64,000 nucleotides of DNA from Thermobifida cellulosilytica TB100 (GCF_001517975.1 NZ_KQ950181.1:527500-591499), one strand, 5' to 3'. Counted from the first letter of the stretch, positions 35,284 to 43,767 are shown. Translations and numbers: made by a program. The notes: generated by a model not told the origin, from the letters alone.

Positions 35284-36285
35284 TCAGGCGGTCAGGTCGC
35301 TGTCGACGAGCGGCAGCAGGGGCGCGGGTGCGCACTGCTCGTCGATGGTCTCGGCGATGATCGTGTCCAGGTCGGTGGTGGCCTGCCAGCCGATCAGCGA
35401 CGCGGCCAGGGAGGTGTCGGGGACGCGGTGGCGGGTCGGGGTGTAGCGGGGGCCGCGGGCCACCCGGTGGTCGATGGTCACGATCTCGCTGGGGGAGTCG
35501 GCAAGAAGACGGACCCGCCGGGCCAGCTCCATGATGCTGGTGGGCCGGGTGGCGCCGATGTTGACGGCGCGCCCGTAGGCCAGCGGCTGCTCGACGAGGG
35601 CGAGCAGAGCGGCCACGGCGTCGTGCACCGAACAGAAGCAGCGGGTCTGCGAGCCGTCCCCGTGCACGGTGAGGGGACGGCCGTGCAGGGCCTGCGCCAC
35701 GAACGCGGGCAGCACGTGCCCGTGGTCGGCGCTCTGGCGCGGCCCGGTCACGTCGAACAGGCGGGCGATGACCGCGGGCATCCCGTACTCGCGGGCGTAG
35801 CGGGTGACCAGGCACTCGCCCAGGCCCTTGGTGACGGCGGTGCACCAGCGCTCCTCCTGCGCCGACCCCAGGATACGGTCGTCGTCCTCGCGCAGCGCCT
35901 CGCCGTCGCACCGCCCGTAGACCTCGCCTCCGGAGGCGAACAGCAGGCGGCAGCCCCTCTCCAGGGCGGCGGCCAGGACCCGTTCGGTCCCGGTGACGTT
36001 GACGTGGACGGTCCGCACCGGGTCCACGCCCACGACGCGGGCGCCCACGGGAGCGGCCAGGTGGAAGACCGTGTCGCGGTCGGCCATGGCGGCGCGCAGG
36101 ACCCGGTCGTCCAGCACCGATCCGTGGACGAAGCGCGCCCTGGGGTCGCGCAGCGCGTGGACCAGGTTGGTGCGCGTGCCGGTGGACAGGTCGTCGAGGA
36201 CCACCACGTCGTGGCCGCGGGCGAGCAGGGAGTCGACCAGGTGGGAACCGATGAATCCGGCTCCTCCCGTCACCAGCGCCCTCAT
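35284..36285 (-). CDS. NAD-dependent epimerase/dehydratase family protein with altered catalytic Tyr
   Basis: 333-aa extended SDR of the UDP-sugar epimerase/decarboxylase group. The NAD motif is ALVTGGAGFIGSHLVDSLL. Conserved segments HLAAPVGARVVGVDP, FASGGEVYG and ARLFDVTGPRQ follow. The catalytic Tyr-x3-Lys site aligns to ERWCTAVTKGLGE: the Lys is there, but the Tyr position holds Thr (codon ACC). The protein may thus be a binding protein, use another base, or have lost activity. The ATG follows GGAAGAGG with five bases between. A TTATAT -10-like box lies at 36335-36340 on the same strand. Its neighbours are a DUF4190-like gene and a polysaccharide deacetylase. Confidence 0.85.
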   Translation of the reverse strand: MRALVTGGAGFIGSHLVDSLLARGHDVVVLDDLSTGTRTNLVHALRDPRARFVHGSVLDDRVLRAAMADRDTVFHLAAPVGARVVGVDPVRTVHVNVTGTERVLAAALERGCRLLFASGGEVYGRCDGEALREDDDRILGSAQEERWCTAVTKGLGECLVTRYAREYGMPAVIARLFDVTGPRQSADHGHVLPAFVAQALHGRPLTVHGDGSQTRCFCSVHDAVAALLALVEQPLAYGRAVNIGATRPTSIMELARRVRLLADSPSEIVTIDHRVARGPRYTPTRHRVPDTSLAASLIGWQATTDLDTIIAETIDEQCAPAPLLPLVDSDLTA

Positions 36286-36624
36286 AGCGACCTCTTCCGC
36301 CGACCCGCACCCGCGATCATCACTGTCAATGCAGATATAACTCCACAGAGTGGCGACTGGGGGGAGGTGGGCGGGTGTGTCCCGGTGAAGGGACGAACGT
36401 CTCGCCGCCGGTTTGGCGGGGGAGCAACGTCAACTGTTACCGTCGGAAGGGTCGGCTGCAGCCATCAAAACCCCCAAGTCCGCCGCTGCGGGCGCGTCGT
36501 TCGGCCACGCGGGCGGAGGTGGAACATAACTTTCAGCCAACGGCGCGGTTGACGCCGAACCGATCCCCGGCCCGGATCGACTCATCTCCCGCATGCCCTT
36601 ATTGACTCGTTAGGTCGGTTCGCA
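36286..36624. other. Intergenic region between divergent epimerase and deacetylase genes
   Basis: 339 bases with no supported gene. Near the epimerase end it contains the minus-strand -10-like TTATAT (36335-36340). Near the other end TTGACG (36549-36554) and TTGACT (36602-36607) occur, but neither has a convincing -10 partner. I see no long inverted repeat. Confidence 0.4.
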
Positions 36625-38097
36625 GTGGTGTGGAAAACGTGGAAGAGGCAACTGTTCGGTGCGTGCCTGGTCGCGGCGGTCGTGGTGCCGCTCGGCGCGT
36701 GCACGGCCCTGGGAGAGCTCGGCGGTGGGCTGGTGGGGGAGGCGGGGCCGCTGCCCGAGGGACTGCGCACGGTCGACCCCGCCTGGATCGACGGGCTGAG
36801 CACCGCCGAGCACGCGGTCTCGGCCGACGGCACGACGATCACCAGCACCTACCCGGTGGTTCCCGGAGCGGTCGGCTTCACCGTCGAGGTGCGCACGACC
36901 ATGGCGGAGCGGGAGACCGAGTTCGTCACCGGGGGAGGAGGCGGTGAGCTGAAGCAGCACGCCGAGTTCCTCGTGGCCTCCGGCGGGGTGCTCGGGGCGC
37001 GGGTCGTCTCCCAGGCCGACGGGCGGACCGAGGCGTCCACCCACTGGTACGACGTCGCCTCCGGCGAGGCACTGCCGTGGACCGCTCTGCTCAACGGGGA
37101 GAAGGCGATCGAGCAGTTGGCGGCGCGGGTGGCGCTGGCCCTGAACAAGGAGCACGGGGTGGCCGCCGACGCCATGCCGGAGGGCCTGCCCGCGCCCCAG
37201 GACGAACTGCCTGCCTCCCCCGAGAACGCCGACCCCGTCGTGGTCGACCCGGAGGAGGCGTGGCGCATCGCCGAGGAGCGCGAGGGGGCGCCGCTGGCCG
37301 ACCTGGGGTTCGACGCAGCGGGCGACCTGGTGGTGGCCTTCAGCCCGGGCGAGGTCGCCGAGGAGGAGGTGCAGGTGACCGTGGCCGACAGCGAGCCGCT
37401 GCTGTCCCGGTTCGGCCGCACCGCCCGCCAGGCCGTGGTGGACGGCGAGGAGAGCCTGAGCCTGCCCTCCGACGACGTGCCCGGCTACACCATCGACTGC
37501 GACCGGGTGCCGTGCGTGGCGCTGACCTTCGACGACGGTCCGGGAGCCGACACCGGCCTGCTGCTGGAGCACCTGGACGCCTACTCGGCCAAGGCCACCT
37601 TCTACGTGCTGGGCCAGCTCACCGAGCACGACCCCGACACGGTCCGGGCCGCCGCCGAGGCCGGTCACGAGATCGCCAACCACTCCTGGAAGCACGACAA
37701 CCTCGCCACCAAGAGCGGGGAGGCGGTGCGCGAGGACATCGACAGCACCTGGAAGGCCATCGAGGAGGCCGCCGGAGTGGAGCGGACCACGGTCCGCCCG
37801 CCCTACGGGTCGTTCAACGAGACCACCCAGGCCAACATCGACTACCCGCTGATCCTGTGGGACGTCGACACCCTGGACTGGCAGCACCGCAACACGGAGA
37901 AGACCGTCGAGGCCGCCGTGTCGGGCACCCAGCCCGGAAGCATCGTGCTGTTCCACGACATCCACCGGCCCACCGTCGACGCCATCCCCGAGGTGCTCAG
38001 CAAGCTGTACGCCAAGGGCTACCACTTCGTGACGGTCACCGAACTGTTCGGCGACCGCACCCTGGAGCCGGGGCAGGCGTACACGCGGCGCGACTGA
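36625..38097 (+). CDS. Polysaccharide deacetylase (NodB domain) lipoprotein
   Basis: 490-aa extracytoplasmic CE4 enzyme. Signal peptide and lipobox LGAC (Cys about residue 26). Residues 40-270 form an N-terminal domain with RsiV/DUF3298-like pattern. The NodB domain (about 295-475) has all CE4 motifs: TFDDGPG, the zinc His pair in ANHSWKHDNL, RPPYGSFN, LWDVDTLDW and VLFHDIH. It should remove acetyl groups from peptidoglycan, chitin or xylan at the cell surface; peptidoglycan is most likely given the domain layout. The gene starts with two adjacent GTG codons (36625, 36628) and has no clear ribosome site. Confidence 0.9.
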   Translation: MVWKTWKRQLFGACLVAAVVVPLGACTALGELGGGLVGEAGPLPEGLRTVDPAWIDGLSTAEHAVSADGTTITSTYPVVPGAVGFTVEVRTTMAERETEFVTGGGGGELKQHAEFLVASGGVLGARVVSQADGRTEASTHWYDVASGEALPWTALLNGEKAIEQLAARVALALNKEHGVAADAMPEGLPAPQDELPASPENADPVVVDPEEAWRIAEEREGAPLADLGFDAAGDLVVAFSPGEVAEEEVQVTVADSEPLLSRFGRTARQAVVDGEESLSLPSDDVPGYTIDCDRVPCVALTFDDGPGADTGLLLEHLDAYSAKATFYVLGQLTEHDPDTVRAAAEAGHEIANHSWKHDNLATKSGEAVREDIDSTWKAIEEAAGVERTTVRPPYGSFNETTQANIDYPLILWDVDTLDWQHRNTEKTVEAAVSGTQPGSIVLFHDIHRPTVDAIPEVLSKLYAKGYHFVTVTELFGDRTLEPGQAYTRRD

Positions 38098-38137
38098 CGC
38101 CCGCGCGGCCCTCCGCAGCGGCAGAACGGGCGGACCC

Positions 38138-38169
38138 TTCTGCCGTGGGCAGATCTCCGCACGGCAGAA
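38138..38169 (+). promoter_or_regulatory. Inverted repeat TTCTGCCGTG-N12-CACGGCAGAA
   Basis: A 10-bp perfect stem in the 151-base gap between the deacetylase and ClpP-like genes. GGCAGA also occurs at 38120 and inside the loop. It may be the deacetylase terminator, but the repeated motif 80-110 bases before a gene paired with an XRE regulator also suits an operator. Confidence 0.45.
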
Positions 38170-38248
38170 ACCCCTTCCCTCCGCCCCGGGAGCGGGCGAG
38201 GGTGGACGGGGCGGCGCCCGCCGCCCTCCGAGCCGCCGAGGAGGAGAC

Positions 38249-38893
38249 ATGCCACCGATCCTGCCGCGACAGACCACCGTGCCCCCGGCGGGTGCGGCCC
38301 TCGACGACCAACTGGCCGCCCGGCTGCTGAACGAGCGTGTCGTGGTGCTCGGCCAGGAGGTCGACGACGCCGTCGCCAACCGCGTCTGCGCGCAGTTGCT
38401 GCTGCTCGCCGCCGAGGACGACCGGCGCGACATCACCCTCTACGTCAACTCTCCCGGCGGCTCGGCGCACGCGGGCCTGGCCGTCTACGACACGATGCGG
38501 TTCGTCCCCAACGACGTGGCCACCGTCGGCCTGGGCCTCGCCGCGGGCGTAGGGCAGCTCCTGCTGTGCGCGGGCGCCTCCGGCAAGCGCTACAGCCTGC
38601 CGCACACCCACGTCGTGATGCGCCGTCCCTCCGGCGGGCCGGGCGGCACCGCCCTCCGGGACGGGAACCCGGCGCCCGGCGGGCGCCTCCTGCTGGAGCT
38701 GACCGCCCGCCACACCGGGCAGAGCGTGGAGACGGTGGAGCGCGACAGCCGCCGCGACCGCTGGTTCACCGCCGAGGAGGCCCGCGACTACGGCATGGTC
38801 GACCACGTCGTGGCGCACGCCTCGGCCCTGCGCACGGCCGGTGCGCGCGGCTACGGCTTCACGGCGTCGGCCTCCGCGGGGCGGCCGGGGTGA
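38249..38893 (+). CDS. ClpP-like protein lacking catalytic Ser and His
   Basis: 214-aa ClpP-fold protein. The family frame is clear (ITLYVNSPGGSAHAGLAVYD, LPHTHVVMRRPSGG, RDRWFTAEEARDYGMVDHVV), but two of three catalytic residues are changed: the nucleophile Ser, expected in GxAASMG, is Gly100 in GLAAGVGQ, and the His, expected in MIHQP, is Arg125 in VMRRP. Asp170 remains. It is thus probably a non-peptidase subunit, as ClpR is in cyanobacteria and plastids. The loop after it is longer and Gly/Pro-rich. The ATG follows GAGGAGGAG. It is convergent with a ClgR/PopR-like regulator gene 26 bases away. Confidence 0.9.
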   Translation: MPPILPRQTTVPPAGAALDDQLAARLLNERVVVLGQEVDDAVANRVCAQLLLLAAEDDRRDITLYVNSPGGSAHAGLAVYDTMRFVPNDVATVGLGLAAGVGQLLLCAGASGKRYSLPHTHVVMRRPSGGPGGTALRDGNPAPGGRLLLELTARHTGQSVETVERDSRRDRWFTAEEARDYGMVDHVVAHASALRTAGARGYGFTASASAGRPG

Positions 38894-38919
38894 GCCGTGC
38901 GCGGTCGCGGCCCGCCGGG

Positions 38920-39291
38920 TCAGGCCGCCAGCACCAGAGCCCGCGGGGCCCCGCAGCACGGCGCGGGCGCGGGCGTCGGCGCGGGGACCGGGGCGGGGGT
39001 CGGCGCGGAGACGGTGGAGAGCTGGTCGGCGACCTCGCCGATCAGGTCGGCCAGCCGCAGGTCCAGGGCGCGGTAGACGGCGGCCAGCACCTCCGAGGAG
39101 GGCTCCTTGCGGCCGCGCTCGATCTCCGACAGGTAGGCCAGGGAGACCTGGGCGGCCTCGGAGACCTCGCGCAGGGTCAGGCCCCGCTCCTGGCGGACCC
39201 TGCGCAGTGCGTCACCGATGAGGTGGCGCAGCAGCGGCTCCTCGGGAACGGGGGGCGGTTCGAGTGGGGCGTTCCGGACACGGTCGGTCAA
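38920..39291 (-). CDS. XRE family regulator, ClgR/PopR-like, with C-terminal Ala-Ala
   Basis: 123-aa helix-turn-helix regulator. The XRE domain (about 25-85) reads LIGDALRRVRQERGLTLREV then AQVSLAYLSEIERGRKEPSS, as in ClgR and PopR, which activate clp genes in Streptomyces and relatives. After a Pro/Ala repeat linker (APTPAPVPAPTPAPAP) the protein ends ALVLAA. ClgR and PopR are themselves degraded by Clp proteases through two C-terminal alanines, so this tail fits feedback by proteolysis. TTG start follows GGGAGG with five bases between. Confidence 0.85.
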   Translation of the reverse strand: MTDRVRNAPLEPPPVPEEPLLRHLIGDALRRVRQERGLTLREVSEAAQVSLAYLSEIERGRKEPSSEVLAAVYRALDLRLADLIGEVADQLSTVSAPTPAPVPAPTPAPAPCCGAPRALVLAA

Positions 39292-39355
39292 GGCTGCCTC
39301 CCTCGCGGGCCGGGGACGCGGACGCGCCCAGTCTATGCGCGTCCCCGGGGCGGGC

Positions 39356-40369
39356 TCAGTCGGGCGGGGGCGCGGTGCTGGCCCGCTTCACCAGTTCGGT
39401 GGCCAGTTCCACCCGGGGGGAGCTGGGGCGGCCCCCGGCGACCATGCGCAGCAGCGTGCGGGCGGCCATCTGCCCCATCTCGCTGAGCGGCTGGCGCACC
39501 GTGGTCAGCGGGGGAGCCGCCCAGGCGGCCTCGGGAAGGTCGTCGAAGCCGACCACGCTGACGTCGTGCGGCACCCGCAGGCCGCGCTCGAACAGGGCCT
39601 CGTAGGCGCCGCGGGCCATCATGTCGGACCCGGCGAAGATCGCGGTGGGCGGTTCGGGCAGGTCCATCAGCCGGTGGGTCTCGGCGTAGCCGCCGGGGAT
39701 GCTGAAGTCGCCGTGGCCGATGTAGTTGTCGGGCACGGTCAGGCCCGCGGCGTCGAGCGCGCTGCGGTAGCCGTCCACCCGGGCGCGGCTGCACAGGACG
39801 CGGGTGGGGCCGCTGATGGTGGCGATGCGGGTGTGGCCCAGGTCGATGAGGTGCTGGGTGGCGGCCAGACCGCCCGCCCAGTTGGTGGTGCCCACCGCGG
39901 GGACGTCGTGGGCGAGGTCGCCGACCGGGTCGACCACGACCACGGGGACCCCCAGGGCCTCCAGTTGGGAGCGCTGCTCCGGCGACAGCTCCGACAGCAC
40001 CAGCACCACGCCGTCGGAGCTGCGGGCGCGCACGTTGTCCAGCCAGCGGCGGCCGGGGCGGCTGCGGTCGTCGTGCACGGCGGAGACGACCACGCCGATG
40101 CCCTGCTCGTGGGCGACCTGCTCGACCCCGCCCAGGATCTGCATCGCCCAGGAGTTGTCCAGGTCCTGGAAGACCAGGTCGATGAGGCCCACGGGCTGGC
40201 GGCCGGGGGAGCGGCGCGGCCGATACTGGTGCTGTTCGAGGAGCAGCTCGACCTGGCGCCGGGTCTCGTCCGAGACGTCGAGGTGGCCGTTGACCACCTT
40301 GGACACGGTCGAGACCGACACGCCGGCCTGACGGGCCACCTCGGCCAGGGTGGGGCGTCGTCTGGACAC
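39356..40369 (-). CDS. LacI family regulator of the xylo-oligosaccharide locus
   Basis: 337-aa repressor. N-terminal helix-turn-helix TLAEVARQAGVSVSTVSKVV with hinge helix, then a periplasmic-binding-protein-like sugar domain (about 60-335). The gene is divergent from a sugar ABC transporter and GH43 operon. CGAAA-N2-TTTCG palindromes lie in front of both units (40417 and 40596), which suggests that this protein represses the transporter operon and itself, with a xylo-oligosaccharide or xylose as inducer. GTG follows AAGGAG with four bases between. Confidence 0.9.
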   Translation of the reverse strand: MSRRRPTLAEVARQAGVSVSTVSKVVNGHLDVSDETRRQVELLLEQHQYRPRRSPGRQPVGLIDLVFQDLDNSWAMQILGGVEQVAHEQGIGVVVSAVHDDRSRPGRRWLDNVRARSSDGVVLVLSELSPEQRSQLEALGVPVVVVDPVGDLAHDVPAVGTTNWAGGLAATQHLIDLGHTRIATISGPTRVLCSRARVDGYRSALDAAGLTVPDNYIGHGDFSIPGGYAETHRLMDLPEPPTAIFAGSDMMARGAYEALFERGLRVPHDVSVVGFDDLPEAAWAAPPLTTVRQPLSEMGQMAARTLLRMVAGGRPSSPRVELATELVKRASTAPPPD

Positions 40370-40416
40370 GGGACTCCTTGGGGACCTGGAACCTGCGTGC
40401 TTCCACCATCCTAGGC

Positions 40417-40428
40417 CGAAAAGTTTCG
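40417..40428. promoter_or_regulatory. Operator CGAAAAGTTTCG before the LacI gene
   Basis: A 12-bp site of form CGAAA-N2-TTTCG, 48 bases upstream of the LacI-gene start. The same pattern recurs at 40596. Probable autoregulatory site of the adjacent LacI protein. Confidence 0.6.
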
Positions 40429-40512
40429 CCGCGGCTTTCGGGGGTGGTTCGCGGGGTTCTGTGCTTCTCTGTCCTGGATCGTACCCGCTGATGCTGGGAG
40501 TTCATCGGAAGA

Positions 40513-40527
40513 TGTGACCTCCGTTAC
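40513..40527. promoter_or_regulatory. CRP-like site TGTGA-N6-TTAC
   Basis: TGTGACCTCCGTTAC lies 20 bases upstream of the -35 box of the transporter operon, a suitable place for an activator. One base differs from the TGTGA-N6-TCAC core. Confidence 0.3.
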
Positions 40528-40546
40528 CTGACTGAGACAGCAGGGG

Positions 40547-40577
40547 GCTTGACGGAGATTTTGGACACATCTAGCGT
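40547..40577 (+). promoter_or_regulatory. Promoter of the xylo-oligosaccharide transporter operon
   Basis: -35 TTGACG (40547-40552), 19-base spacer, -10 TAGCGT (40572-40577). The LacI operators begin nine bases after the -10 box, at the expected transcription start. Confidence 0.5.
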
Positions 40578-40585
40578 CTCTAATC

Positions 40586-40607
40586 CGAAAACTCTCGAAA
40601 AATTTCG
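40586..40607. promoter_or_regulatory. Operator pair for the LacI regulator
   Basis: CGAAAACTCTCG (40586-40597, one mismatch) runs into a perfect CGAAAAATTTCG (40596-40607). Both follow the CGAAA-N2-TTTCG form found in front of the regulator gene. Position over the start site implies repression. Confidence 0.65.
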
Positions 40608-40659
40608 GAGATTCGGCTGCTGTCGTTTATCCCCCTGGAACCCGAACGAGGACGGTGTC

Positions 40660-41970
40660 TTGCCCATGAGACGCATCACCCGGCCCCACATGCTCGGCAG
40701 CGCCCTGGTGGCGCTCGCACTCGGTCTGACCACCGCGTGCGGAACCGCCGGCCCCGGCACTGAGGAGGACGCGGCCGGAGTCGAGGTGTGGGTCGTCGAG
40801 GACGCCACGGTCAACCAGGTCGTGCAGACCGCGGTCGAGGCCTACAGCGAGAGCGCCGGCATCGAGGGCGAGCTCGTCACCTACGCCAACGACGCCTACA
40901 AGCAGCGTATCCAGGTGGCCCTCGGCTCCCCCGAGGCCCCCGACGTCTTCTTCAACTGGGGCGGCGGCAACCTCGCCGAGTACGTCAATGCCAAGCAGGT
41001 GGTCGACCTGACCGACGCCCTGGAGTCCAACCCCGAGTTCCGCGACGCCTTCCTGCCCAGCGTCCTGGACGTGGCCAAGATCGACGACCGCTACTACGGC
41101 GTCCCGATGCAGGGCGTGCTGCCGGTGGTGCTCTTCTACAACAAGAAGATCTTCGACGAGGTCGGCGTCGAGCCGCCCACCACCTACGACGAGCTGCTCA
41201 AGCTGGTCGACACCTTCAAGAAGGAGGGCATCACCCCCATCGTCCTGCCCGGCGCGCAGGCCTGGACCGAGCTGATGTGGCTGGAGTACCTGGTGGACCG
41301 CGTCGGCGGCGCCGACGTGTTCCAGGCCATCGCCGACGGCGAGGAGGGCGCCTGGAAGGACCCGGCCGTCATCAAGGCCCTGGAGATGTGCCAGGAGCTG
41401 GTGGAGCGCGGCGCCTTCGGCAACAACTTCTCCTCCCTGACCTCCGACAACGGCAGCGCCTCCACCGTGCTGGCCAGCGGCAAGGGCGCGATGTACCTGA
41501 TGGGCACCTGGGAGCTGTCCAACCAGATCGAGAACAACCCCGACTTCGTGGCTGACGGCCACCTCGGCTTCACCGCCTTCCCCGCCCTGGAGGACGGCGA
41601 GGGCGACCCCAAAGCGATCGTCGGCAACCCCAGCAACTACTTCTCCGTCAACGCCGACAGCGCCCACATCAAGGAGTCCATCGACTTCCTCGTCCAGCAC
41701 ATGGCCTCCGACGAGTACGTCGAGGACCTGATCGAGATCGGCCACGTCCCCGCCGTCGCCGGCATCGAGGACAAGCTGGCCGAGACCGAGCACGCCGAGT
41801 TCACCACCTTCACCTACCAGCTCGTCTCCGAGGCGCCCACCTTCACCCAGTCCTGGGACCAGGCGATCCCGCCCGCCGCGGCCGAGACCATGCTGACCAA
41901 CCTGCAGATGGTGTTCCTGGGCGACATGACCCCCGAAGAGTTCGCCGAGGCCATGGAGGCCACCCAGTGA
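40660..41970 (+). CDS. Sugar ABC transporter substrate-binding lipoprotein
   Basis: 436-aa family-1 extracellular solute-binding protein (carbohydrate uptake type 1). Signal peptide ends in a Cys in LTTACGT, so it is a lipoprotein. The mature protein has typical segments VLPVVLFYNKKIFDEVGVEPP and SGKGAMYLMGTWELSNQI. TTG at 40660 is seven bases after GAGGA; the ATG at 40666 is an alternative. It is the first gene of an operon with two permeases and a GH43 beta-xylosidase, so xylobiose or longer xylo-oligosaccharides are the likely ligand. No ATPase is in the operon; a shared MsiK-type ATPase elsewhere is expected. Confidence 0.9.
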   Translation: MPMRRITRPHMLGSALVALALGLTTACGTAGPGTEEDAAGVEVWVVEDATVNQVVQTAVEAYSESAGIEGELVTYANDAYKQRIQVALGSPEAPDVFFNWGGGNLAEYVNAKQVVDLTDALESNPEFRDAFLPSVLDVAKIDDRYYGVPMQGVLPVVLFYNKKIFDEVGVEPPTTYDELLKLVDTFKKEGITPIVLPGAQAWTELMWLEYLVDRVGGADVFQAIADGEEGAWKDPAVIKALEMCQELVERGAFGNNFSSLTSDNGSASTVLASGKGAMYLMGTWELSNQIENNPDFVADGHLGFTAFPALEDGEGDPKAIVGNPSNYFSVNADSAHIKESIDFLVQHMASDEYVEDLIEIGHVPAVAGIEDKLAETEHAEFTTFTYQLVSEAPTFTQSWDQAIPPAAAETMLTNLQMVFLGDMTPEEFAEAMEATQ

Positions 41971-42857
41971 CCTCGGCCACCCGAGTGCAGCGGCCCGGAG
42001 CCCTCTGGGCCGCTCCCGCTCTCCTCTTCTTCGGCCTGTTCGGGCTCGCCCCGATCGTCATCGTGGCCGGGCTCAGCTTCACCACCTGGAAGGGGCTGGG
42101 GACGCCGGAGTGGGCAGGGCTGGCCAACTGGCAAGCTCTGCCCTCCGACAAGCTCGTCGGATCGGGCATCCTCATCACGCTGTCGCTGACAGTGCTGACC
42201 TGGGCCACCCAGACGCCGCTGGCCCTGGCCTTCGGCGCCTGGGCGGCCGGGCCGCAGCGCGTGCGCGCCGTGGTCAGCACGATCTTCTTCCTGCCGCTGC
42301 TGCTGTCCACCGCCGCGATCGCGCTGATCTGGCAGGCGCTGCTCGACCCCAACTTCGGCGTGCCCGCCCAGTGGGCCGAACTGACCGGACTGAGCGCCAA
42401 CGTGCTCGGCGACCCCGACCTGGCGCTGTGGGCGATCGTCTTCGTCCTGCTGTGGCAGTTCCTGCCGTTCCACATGCTGCTCTACCAGGCCGCGGCCAAG
42501 CAGATCCCGGCGTCGCTGTACGAGGCGGCCGAGATCGACGGGGCCGGTCCCGTCCAGCGCTTCTGGCGCATCACCGTCCCCCAGCTGCGCCACACCATCA
42601 TCGCCTCCTCGGTGCTCATCCTCGTCGGCTCGATGACCTACTTCGAGACGGTGCTGCTGCTGACCGGCGGCGGTCCCGGAACCGCCACCCGCATCCTGCC
42701 GCTGCACATGTACCTCAAGGGCTTCTCGGCCTTCGAGATGGGATACGCCAGCGCCATCGCGGTGCTGCTGGTCGTGATCGGCACCGGCCTGTCGCTGCTG
42801 GTGGTGCGGGTCAGCGGCTACTCGCAGATGACCAGTGAGCGGGAAGGAGCCTCCTGA
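41967..42857 (+). CDS. Sugar ABC transporter permease (MalF type)
   Basis: 296-aa permease with six helices. The EAA loop is YEAAEIDGAGPVQRFWRITVPQL. The GTG start overlaps the upstream stop in GTGA, which indicates coupled translation. It forms the membrane channel together with the next gene product. Confidence 0.93.
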   Translation: MTSATRVQRPGALWAAPALLFFGLFGLAPIVIVAGLSFTTWKGLGTPEWAGLANWQALPSDKLVGSGILITLSLTVLTWATQTPLALAFGAWAAGPQRVRAVVSTIFFLPLLLSTAAIALIWQALLDPNFGVPAQWAELTGLSANVLGDPDLALWAIVFVLLWQFLPFHMLLYQAAAKQIPASLYEAAEIDGAGPVQRFWRITVPQLRHTIIASSVLILVGSMTYFETVLLLTGGGPGTATRILPLHMYLKGFSAFEMGYASAIAVLLVVIGTGLSLLVVRVSGYSQMTSEREGAS

Positions 42858-42858
42858 G

Positions 42859-43767
42859 ATGTCGACCGTCACCGCCCCGGCCTCAGCGGAGCGGACGGCC
42901 CGCGCCGAGGCGCGCCGCCCCGCCGGACGGCCCAGGCCCAGGTCCAGGAAGGTCTCCCGGCCCGCCTACGGAGCGGGCCTCGGCGCGGCCGTGTGGCTGG
43001 TCCTGGTGCTGGTGCCGCTGTACTTCCTGATCGCCACCAGCCTGCGCGGCTCGGGCGACTACCTCACCGAGGGCCCCCTGTCGATCCCCGAGACCATCAC
43101 CCTCGACGCCTACCGGCGCGCCTTCGAGGTGGGGTTCCTGCGCTTCCTCACCAACAGCCTCATCGTGGCCGTCGGCGCGATCGCCCTGGTGCTCGTGGTG
43201 GCGCTGCCCGCGGCGTTCGCCATCGTGCGCAGCAAGAGCCGCGTGGTGCGGATCGGGTTCACCCTCTTCCTGCTGGGACTGGCGGTCCCCGCGCAGGCCG
43301 TGATCATCCCGATCTACCTGATCATCACCCGCCTGCACCTGTACGACTCGCTCACCGCCGTCATCCTGCCGACCGCGGCGTTCGCGCTGCCGGTGTCCAT
43401 CGTCGTGCTCACCAGCTCCCTGCGCGACGTGCCCGGCTCGCTGTACGAGGCGATGGCACTGGACGGCGCGAACAACTTCCAGACGTTCTGGCGTCTGGTC
43501 CTGCCCCTGTCCCGTTCCGGGGTGGTCACCGTGGCGATCTTCGTGGGGCTCAACGCCTGGAACAACTTCCTGTTCCCCCTGGTGTTGACGCAGAGCTCGG
43601 AGACCCGGGTGCTGCCGCTGGGGCTGTGGGAGTTCCAGACCCAGTACGGCACCGACGTCCCCGGCCTGATGGCGGCCGTGGTGCTGTCGGCGCTCCCGGT
43701 GCTGGCCCTCTACCTGTTCGGCAGAAGACAGCTTCTCGGCGGTCTGGCCGCCGGAGCCGGCAAGTGA
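42859..43767 (+). CDS. Sugar ABC transporter permease (MalG type)
   Basis: 302-aa permease. A 45-residue basic lead (ARRPAGRPRPRSRKVSRP) precedes six helices. The EAA loop is YEAMALDGANNFQTFWRLVLP. The ATG is one base after the previous stop and follows GGAAGGAG. Its product pairs with the MalF-type permease. Confidence 0.93.
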   Translation: MSTVTAPASAERTARAEARRPAGRPRPRSRKVSRPAYGAGLGAAVWLVLVLVPLYFLIATSLRGSGDYLTEGPLSIPETITLDAYRRAFEVGFLRFLTNSLIVAVGAIALVLVVALPAAFAIVRSKSRVVRIGFTLFLLGLAVPAQAVIIPIYLIITRLHLYDSLTAVILPTAAFALPVSIVVLTSSLRDVPGSLYEAMALDGANNFQTFWRLVLPLSRSGVVTVAIFVGLNAWNNFLFPLVLTQSSETRVLPLGLWEFQTQYGTDVPGLMAAVVLSALPVLALYLFGRRQLLGGLAAGAGK

